Part shown: positions 6,925-11,664 of the stretch, one piece after another
How positions within the stretch are numbered: position 1 is the first letter of the stretch
Layout of the letters: each line of letters begins with the position of its first letter
Assembly: GCA_018676275.1 (NCBI GenBank)
Contig: JABHFC010000152.1
Location: forward strand, 1 to 11,664
DNA length: 11,664 nucleotides
Source: Gammaproteobacteria bacterium
GTDB taxonomy: Bacteria; Pseudomonadota; Gammaproteobacteria; Eutrophobiales; Eutrophobiaceae
Direction of reading: 5' to 3'
The notes under the pieces: generated by a model
Seen by the model: only the letters and a program-made list of their open reading frames with translations
Database searches by the model: none
Told to the model about the DNA's origin: nothing
Position numbers and translations under genes: made by a program

Positions 6925-7728
6925 ATGCTAGAAACAGGACAAATCACTCAGCTTGCGAAGGAATTGCACGATGCAGAAAAAAACAGACAGCAAATACCCG
7001 CAATAAGTCAAAAATACCCTGACATTACTATGGAAGATGGCTATGCCATACAAAAAGCCTGGATGGATATCAAAACAGCTGAGGGTAAAAAAGTTATCGG
7101 TTACAAGGTAGGTCTGACGTCACGTGCTATGCAAATGACTATGCAAATTGACGAACCCGATTATGGCACCTTGCTCGATGACATGGTGTTTGAGGATGGT
7201 TCAGATATTGAAGCGTCACAATTCACTGATCCCCGCATCGAAGTGGAACTGGCTTTTGTGCTTAAAGATCGTTTGGAAGGCGCAAATATTTCAATTTTTG
7301 ATGTTCTCAATGCCACCGACTATGTTATTCCGGCACTGGAATTAATCGCCGCACGTAGCTACCGGGTTGATCCTGAAAATGGTTATGTACGCAAAATATT
7401 TGACACAATATCTGACAATGCTGCAAACGCCGGGATTATAATGGGTGGTCGACCGATTAAACCTATGGAAATGGATTTACGCTGGGTAGGTGCTTTGCTT
7501 TATCGTAATGGTGTGATGGAAGAAACCGGTGTTGCCGCAGGTGTACTGAATCACCCGGCTAATGGCATTGCCTGGATAGCCAAACGTTTTGCACCACATG
7601 GTATCGCGCTGGAACCTGGACAGATATTATTAGCGGGTTCCTTTACCCGACCTGTAATTGCAAGAGCAGGGGACACTTTCCATGCGGACTATGGTCCGCT
7701 AGGCGGCATTAGCTGTCATTTCACATAA
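6925..7728 (+). CDS. hpaH: HpaH, 2-oxo-hept-3-ene-1,7-dioate hydratase
   Basis: HpaH adds water to 2-oxohept-3-enedioate, giving 4-hydroxy-2-oxoheptane-1,7-dioate, the substrate of HpaI. The protein has 267 residues, the same length as E. coli HpaH/HpcG, and very similar sequence throughout. Conserved stretches include the GYKVGLTSRAMQ segment with Lys61, RIEVELAFVL with the metal ligands Glu106 and Glu108, Glu139 in PALELI, FDTISDNAANAG, and GVLNHPANG near the C-terminus. The fold is that of the MhpD/FAH-like hydratases, cytoplasmic and Mg2+-dependent. The ATG is preceded by AAGG (6914-6917) at good spacing. The gene follows hpaR by 19 bp and precedes hpaI by 22 bp in one operon. Vinylpyruvate hydratases such as MhpD are the only close alternative; the E. 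coli HpaH-specific blocks and the neighbours exclude them. Confidence 0.95.
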   Translation: MLETGQITQLAKELHDAEKNRQQIPAISQKYPDITMEDGYAIQKAWMDIKTAEGKKVIGYKVGLTSRAMQMTMQIDEPDYGTLLDDMVFEDGSDIEASQFTDPRIEVELAFVLKDRLEGANISIFDVLNATDYVIPALELIAARSYRVDPENGYVRKIFDTISDNAANAGIIMGGRPIKPMEMDLRWVGALLYRNGVMEETGVAAGVLNHPANGIAWIAKRFAPHGIALEPGQILLAGSFTRPVIARAGDTFHADYGPLGGISCHFT

Positions 7729-7750
7729 GCTAATTTAACAGGGGAAAAAA

Positions 7751-8557
7751 GTGGAATTACCAGTAAACAAGTTCAAGCAAGCAATTTCCAAAGGGAATAC
7801 CCAATATGGTTTATGGGCGGGTATTCCAGATACAACCAGTGCAGAAATTTGTGCCGGAAGCGGTTTTGACTGGTTATTACTGGACGGTGAACATGCTCCC
7901 TTTGACATGCGTGCGATTTATAATTATCTGCAGGCAGTAGCGGCTTATGATGTACATCCGATAGTGCGTATTGTCGAAGGTGATAAAAACCTGATCAAGC
8001 AACTACTGGATTATGGTGCACAAACATTATTAATCCCGATGGTTGATACAGCCGAGCAGGCTGGAGCCCTGGTTGAGGCGATGCGATATCCTCCTCAAGG
8101 TATTCGTGGTATGGGTAGTTCAATTGCCCGGGCAGCACGCTGGAATTCGATAACTGACTATGTCAGTACAGCAAATTCAGAAGTATGTTTACTGGTTCAG
8201 GCAGAAACAACAACGGCACTTGAAAATCTTCCCGAGATATTGAATGTGGAAGGTGTTGATGGTGTCTTTATTGGCCCTTCTGATTTATCTGCCTCGATGG
8301 GGCATGTAGGAAACCCGGGGCACCCTGAAGTTGTTGCAACGATTAAAAGTGCTATTAAAGCTATTGTTAAGGCCGGTAAAGCGGCTGGCATTCTTGCTCT
8401 TGATCCTGCACAGGCCCAACAATATATTAAAGCAGGAGCATGTTTTATCGGTGTCGGTGTGGATACGATGTTACTGGGTAATGCAGCAAAGCAATTAGCT
8501 CTGTCATTCAGAAGTGAAGATGAGACTATCGCAAACATAAATAAAGCCGGATATTAA
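7751..8557 (+). CDS. hpaI: HpaI, 4-hydroxy-2-oxoheptane-1,7-dioate aldolase
   Basis: This class II pyruvate aldolase splits 4-hydroxy-2-oxoheptanedioate into pyruvate and succinate semialdehyde, the final pathway step. The 268-residue protein (E. coli: 262) keeps every catalytic residue at an offset of +3. These are His48 in DGEHAP, Arg73 in PIVRIV, metal ligand Glu152 in LVQAETT and metal ligand Asp178 in GPSDLSASMG. The FIGVGVDTMLL segment near the C-terminus is also typical of HpaI. The start is GTG at 7751, supported by a strong AGGGGA ribosome site 5 bp upstream (7740-7745) and by the lack of an ATG nearby. It is cytoplasmic and probably hexameric like its relatives. The nearest alternatives, 2-keto-3-deoxy-rhamnonate (YfaU) and glucarate (GarL) aldolases, share the fold, but the neighbours favour HpaI. 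Confidence 0.95.
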   Translation: MELPVNKFKQAISKGNTQYGLWAGIPDTTSAEICAGSGFDWLLLDGEHAPFDMRAIYNYLQAVAAYDVHPIVRIVEGDKNLIKQLLDYGAQTLLIPMVDTAEQAGALVEAMRYPPQGIRGMGSSIARAARWNSITDYVSTANSEVCLLVQAETTTALENLPEILNVEGVDGVFIGPSDLSASMGHVGNPGHPEVVATIKSAIKAIVKAGKAAGILALDPAQAQQYIKAGACFIGVGVDTMLLGNAAKQLALSFRSEDETIANINKAGY

Positions 8558-8568
8558 TTCATACAAAA

Positions 8569-9252
8569 ATGAGTTTAAAAAATAACATCGATCTAGCCAA
8601 TGTGCGTGAAGTCATTTGCGTAGCCTTGAATTACATTGGTCATGTGGAAGAGGTTGAAAATCAATTTGATAAAGCACCTTACAAGGAGCCGCCAAAAACC
8701 CCAGTGTTATTTATCAAGCCACAAAATACAATTACACAAGATAAAAAAAATGTTCTTTATCCAGACGAGGTCTCAGGTGTTCAGGCGGGCCCATCACTGG
8801 CGGTTGTCATTGGCAAACAGGCACGTAAAGTGAGCGAAATGGAAGCCATGGATTACATTAAAGGCTACACAATATTTAATGATTTCAGCTTGCCTGAACA
8901 AAGTTATTTCAGACCAGCTATCACTAGCAAATGCTACGATTCCTTTGGACCGCTTGGACCAGCCATTGTTGACAAGGAAGCTGTTGCAGATCCCCATGAC
9001 CTGGAGATCAAAACAATTGTCAATGGGGAGCTACGTCAAGAAGCGCATACCGATGAGTTGGTATGGAGTATTCCTGCTCTACTTGAATTTATTAGCAGTT
9101 TCAAAACTCTCTATCCCGGTGAAGTTATTGCCACAGGTTTTCCTGCCGGACGTGTTGATGTGAGTGTTGGTGATGAAGTGAGTATTGAAATAGAAAGTGT
9201 CGGGTGTCTTAGCAATACACTGGTCAGCGAAAAGGATTTTTACGCCGTATGA
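8569..9252 (+). CDS. hpaG1: HpaG1, N-terminal-type subunit of homoprotocatechuate decarboxylase/isomerase
   Basis: The 227-residue FAH-fold protein matches the N-terminal half of E. coli HpaG/HpcE. Matching segments are APYKEPPKTPVLFIKPQNT (36-54), FNDFSLPEQSYFRPAI (103-118) and ATGFPAGRVDVSVGDEV. Together with HpaG2 it should convert 5-oxopent-3-ene-1,2,5-tricarboxylate to 2-oxohept-3-enedioate by decarboxylation and isomerisation. At the place where HpaG2 has the metal pair E97-x-E99, this protein has Gly74-x-Ser76; only the Asp (Asp105) remains. It therefore probably lacks the usual divalent-metal site, as does the N-terminal half of E. coli HpaG (its equivalent segment reads SGATVALIVG). 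The ATG lies 11 bp after hpaI with no good Shine-Dalgarno sequence, so coupling is likely. It overlaps hpaG2 by 4 bp. Confidence 0.9.
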   Translation: MSLKNNIDLANVREVICVALNYIGHVEEVENQFDKAPYKEPPKTPVLFIKPQNTITQDKKNVLYPDEVSGVQAGPSLAVVIGKQARKVSEMEAMDYIKGYTIFNDFSLPEQSYFRPAITSKCYDSFGPLGPAIVDKEAVADPHDLEIKTIVNGELRQEAHTDELVWSIPALLEFISSFKTLYPGEVIATGFPAGRVDVSVGDEVSIEIESVGCLSNTLVSEKDFYAV

Positions 9253-10010
9253 AACATGCAAGAATTGAATTCAACGGGGAGATTCAGAACGTTACAGTTC
9301 ATGAAGATAACAAGGTCTTGCTCGCTGATGGTCTGAAGCTAGCGGAAGATCAGGTCACATGGCTACCACCAGAGTACGGCACGGTTGTGGCGCTCGGTTT
9401 GAATTACGCCGATCATGCTTCAGAACTTGAATTTAAACCGCCGGAAGAACCACTGATATTTATTAAGTCGGCAACTACCTTTATCGGTCATCGACAACAG
9501 ACTTATCGTCCAGCGAATATCGACTACATGCACTACGAAGCGGAACTGGTAGCCGTAATAGGTAAAACAGCGCGCAAAGTATCACGTGATGACGCAATGG
9601 ATTATGTACAGGGTTACACTTTGTGTAATGATTACGCGATTCGAGATTACCTGGAAAATTATTATCGACCCAATTTACGTGTCAAAAGCCACGATACTTT
9701 ATCACCAATAGGTCCCTACATAATTGATAGAGATGATGTCGATGATCCTCAAAAACTTGCGCTTCGTACACTGGTAAACGGTGAGGTCAGACAGGAAGGA
9801 ACCACGGCTGACATGATTTTTAGTATTCCCTACCTGATTGAATATCTGAGCGCCTTTATGACCTTGCAGCCGGGTGACATGATTTCAACCGGCACACCAA
9901 AAGGTTTGTCTGATGTGCAACCCGGGGATGAGGTTGTAATTGAAGTGGAGCAGGTCGGACAACTAACGAATTATATTGTCAGTGAAGAAGAGTATTTTAA
10001 CGATAAGTAA
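9249..10010 (+). CDS. hpaG2: HpaG2, metal-binding subunit of homoprotocatechuate decarboxylase/isomerase
   Basis: The 253-residue protein matches the C-terminal half of E. coli HpaG almost block for block. Examples are ALGLNYADHASELEFKPPEE (48-67), YMHYEAELVAVIGK, CNDYAIRDYLENYYRPNL and GTPKGLSDVQPGDEV. A leader of about 43 residues precedes the FAH fold. Metal ligands Glu97, Glu99 and Asp128 are all present, along with His56 in NYADHASE, so this is the catalytically complete partner. It acts on the tricarboxylate made by the isomerase HpaF (not in this window) and delivers 2-oxohept-3-enedioate to HpaH. The start ATG overlaps the hpaG1 stop (ATGA), with AAAGGA 12 bp upstream. This points to coupled, equimolar synthesis and a likely heteromeric enzyme. 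It is followed by a 182-bp gap containing a palindromic repeat. Confidence 0.94.
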   Translation: MKHARIEFNGEIQNVTVHEDNKVLLADGLKLAEDQVTWLPPEYGTVVALGLNYADHASELEFKPPEEPLIFIKSATTFIGHRQQTYRPANIDYMHYEAELVAVIGKTARKVSRDDAMDYVQGYTLCNDYAIRDYLENYYRPNLRVKSHDTLSPIGPYIIDRDDVDDPQKLALRTLVNGEVRQEGTTADMIFSIPYLIEYLSAFMTLQPGDMISTGTPKGLSDVQPGDEVVIEVEQVGQLTNYIVSEEEYFNDK

Positions 10011-10033
10011 CAAGGTAGATTGCGCAAGTAATT

Positions 10034-10143
10034 CGTCATACTGGCGCCCCTACGGGCATAAACTCCAGCCAGTATCCAGTAATAAGGATGCCGCTGTTAG
10101 CGGCAACTATTCTGACTGGATTCCCGTCTGCACGGGAATGACG
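10034..10143. repeat. 110-bp mosaic palindromic repeat between hpaG2 and hpaE
   Basis: The ends are inverted, CGTCAT at 10034-10039 and ATGACG at 10138-10143. The left arm is a hairpin of ATACTGGC (10038-10045) with GCCAGTAT (10068-10075), enclosing a smaller GCCC/GGGC hairpin (10046-10057). The right arm is ATTCCCGT/ACGGGAAT (10120-10127, 10132-10139) with a 4-nt loop. Between them TCCAGT (10075-10080) pairs with ACTGGA (10115-10120) around a 7-bp hairpin TGCCGCT/AGCGGCA (10089-10105). The whole could fold as a three-armed structure. The right arm resembles the dispersed CGTCATTCCCG-type repeats of many proteobacteria, so this is probably a non-autonomous repeat inserted in the operon. In RNA it might lower or stabilise hpaE expression. 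No T-run follows, so it is not a normal terminator. Confidence 0.72.
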
Positions 10144-10192
10144 GATCATTCTTGTATTCATGTCCCTCATGTAAATGCATAAAGGTAAAACG

Positions 10193-11664
10193 ATGAGCAA
10201 AGAACTGGAAGATAACATCAAGAAGGCCGAAGCCTATCTGCAACGTTTTAAAGATAATGTCACCGGGCATTTTATTAATGGCAAGCCTTACGCCGGAAAC
10301 TCCGGCAAAACATTCGAAAATACTACACCGGTAGACAACAGTGTTATTGGACAGATTGCCGAAGGCTCAGCAGATGATATAGATGTTGCCTGCAAAGCAG
10401 CGGCAGCCGCCTTTCCGGAGTGGAGTAATACACCGGGCAAAGAACGAAAAAAGGTATTACATCGTTTCGCGGATCTTATCGTTGAACGGGCAGAAGAAAT
10501 TGCCATGGTCGAAAGTATGGACTGTGGTCAAGCCATTCGCTTTATGAAGGCAGCTGCTGTTCGTGGTTCAGAGAATTTTCGTTTTTTCGCAGATAAGGCA
10601 CCGGAAGCAAGTAATGGTCAGGCTTTGCATCAGGGTGAACATCTGAATTACACCAAACGAACTGCAATCGGACCGATAGGTGTTATTACCCCCTGGAACA
10701 CACCGTTCATGTTAGCTACCTGGAAAATTGCACCGGCTTTAGCGGCAGGTTGTACGGTGGTACATAAACCAGCTGAGTTTAGTCCTCTGTCGGCAATGAT
10801 ACTGGCGGAAGTAAGTAAGGAAGCCGGCTTACCGGACGGAGTATGGAATACGGTGAATGGCTTTGGTGATGTCGCCGGTAAAAAGCTTACAGAACACCCG
10901 GACATAAAAGCTATTGGTTTCGTTGGCGAAACAGTTACCGGCTCATACATAATCGGACAAGGTGCGCCAACTTTAAAACGGGTACATGTCGAACTCGGTG
11001 GTAAGAATCCGGTTATTGTTTTTGATGATGCTGATTTTGACAGGGCACTGGATGCTGTCGTGTTTATGATTTACAGCCTGAATGGACAACGCTGTACATC
11101 TAGCAGTCGCCTGTTAATACAACGAGGTATACAGGACAAATTTATTGCTGCTTTGAAAAAACGTGTGGCAAATATAAAGGTCGGTCATCCACTGGATCCC
11201 GCAACGGAAGTAGGACCATTGGTGCATACAACACATTTTAAAAAAGTATTGAGTTATGTTGAAGCCGCACGCGATGAGAAAGCCACTGTTGCGGTAGGCG
11301 GAAAAGCACTTTCTGATCTGGGTCCAGGCAACTATTTTTCACCAACACTTTTTACCGATGCAAATAATAAAATGAAAATTGCACAGGAAGAAATATTCGG
11401 GCCTGTTTTGACCGCGATACCTTTTGACACAGAAGAAGAAGCACTAAATATAGCAAATGACACTAATTACGGATTAACCGGCTATGTCTGGACCAAAGAT
11501 TCAGGACGCGGTATTCGTATGGCAGAGGGCATCGAGGCAGGTATGGTTTGGGTGAATTCAGAAAATAACCGTAACTTACCTTCACCTTTTGGCGGCGTGA
11601 AACAAAGCGGTATTGGTCGTGATGGTGGTGATTACAGTTTTGAGTTTTATATGGAAACAAAAAA
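10193..11664 (+). CDS. hpaE: HpaE, 5-carboxymethyl-2-hydroxymuconate semialdehyde dehydrogenase, 3' end cut
   Basis: HpaE oxidises 5-carboxymethyl-2-hydroxymuconate semialdehyde, the ring-cleavage product made by HpaD, to the acid with NAD+. The frame is open from ATG 10193 to the window end (490 codons, no stop). Aldehyde-dehydrogenase landmarks fall at the standard places: Asn169 in ITPWNTPF, the nucleotide-site GETVTGS motif near 245, general base Glu267 in VELGGKNP, and catalytic Cys301 in NGQRCTSSSR. EEIFGPVL follows toward the C-terminus. The visible end, SFEFYMETK, is close to the normal C-terminus of HpaE, so only some 10-20 residues should be missing. AAAGG (10181-10185) provides the ribosome site. 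The gene is separated from hpaG2 by 182 bp holding a palindromic repeat. Other ALDHs (betaine aldehyde, 2-hydroxymuconic semialdehyde) are relatives, but context and sequence support HpaE. Confidence 0.93.
   Translation, partial: MSKELEDNIKKAEAYLQRFKDNVTGHFINGKPYAGNSGKTFENTTPVDNSVIGQIAEGSADDIDVACKAAAAAFPEWSNTPGKERKKVLHRFADLIVERAEEIAMVESMDCGQAIRFMKAAAVRGSENFRFFADKAPEASNGQALHQGEHLNYTKRTAIGPIGVITPWNTPFMLATWKIAPALAAGCTVVHKPAEFSPLSAMILAEVSKEAGLPDGVWNTVNGFGDVAGKKLTEHPDIKAIGFVGETVTGSYIIGQGAPTLKRVHVELGGKNPVIVFDDADFDRALDAVVFMIYSLNGQRCTSSSRLLIQRGIQDKFIAALKKRVANIKVGHPLDPATEVGPLVHTTHFKKVLSYVEAARDEKATVAVGGKALSDLGPGNYFSPTLFTDANNKMKIAQEEIFGPVLTAIPFDTEEEALNIANDTNYGLTGYVWTKDSGRGIRMAEGIEAGMVWVNSENNRNLPSPFGGVKQSGIGRDGGDYSFEFYMETK

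Noticed and set aside
8569..9252. hpaG1 as a degraded pseudogene because the metal ligands are missing.
   Set aside because: The frame is intact and well conserved elsewhere, and the N-terminal half of E. coli HpaG also lacks the pair. It is a family trait rather than decay.
10034..10143. Palindromic gap as a rho-independent terminator or a tRNA-like gene.
   Set aside because: No T-run follows any of the hairpins, and the arms lack tRNA-conserved bases such as the TTCGA loop and anticodon-arm geometry.
9976..10221. Small frames of 61-68 codons on both strands through the hpaG2-hpaE gap.
   Set aside because: They are produced by the palindromic repeat. Their translation has no family resemblance and they overlap the ends of hpaG2 and hpaE.

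Overview
The window (about 44-45% G+C by eye) looks like chromosomal DNA of a gammaproteobacterium. The reasons are the close family resemblance of its catabolic genes to enterobacterial/pseudomonad hpa proteins, the codon use, and a palindromic repeat whose ends resemble the CGTCATTCCCG...CGGGAAT elements scattered through many proteobacterial genomes. I cannot name a genus. There is no plasmid, phage or transposase gene in view.

Right half (about 6400-11664, + strand): an operon for the lower meta-cleavage pathway of homoprotocatechuate (3,4-dihydroxyphenylacetate), the central intermediate of 4-hydroxyphenylacetate breakdown. The order is hpaR (MarR-type repressor), hpaH (hydratase), hpaI (aldolase), hpaG1 and hpaG2 (decarboxylase/isomerase split over two genes) and hpaE (semialdehyde dehydrogenase, cut by the window end). 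The pathway runs HpaE, then HpaG1/G2, then HpaH, then HpaI, and ends in pyruvate and succinate semialdehyde. The ring-cleaving dioxygenase (hpaD), the isomerase (hpaF) and the upstream hydroxylase (hpaBC) are not in the window and probably lie beyond its right edge. hpaR is preceded by a perfect 22-bp tandem duplication, each copy holding the 14-bp palindrome GTTAATATATTAAC, which is very probably the HpaR operator. A 110-bp mosaic of inverted repeats sits between hpaG2 and hpaE.

Middle (2568-6388, - strand): three closely packed genes diverge from hpaR. They encode a membrane-anchored formylglycine-generating enzyme (FGE/SUMF1 family) with both catalytic cysteines, a fumarylacetoacetate-hydrolase (FAH) family enzyme whose GTG start overlaps the FGE stop (TAGTG), and an exported thioredoxin-like/DUF255 protein with a CxxC motif. 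Their joint role is unknown to me. Their promoter must lie in the same 82-bp gap as the hpaR operators, so shared control is possible.

Left part (1-2562): an EamA-family (DMT) transporter on the + strand converges on the DUF255 gene and diverges from two - strand genes. These are an exported acetamidase/formamidase family protein and, 2 bp behind it, an alpha/beta hydrolase that runs off the left edge. The 154-bp gap at 1533-1686 holds no promoter that I trust. I found no RNA genes, insertion sequences or CRISPR arrays.
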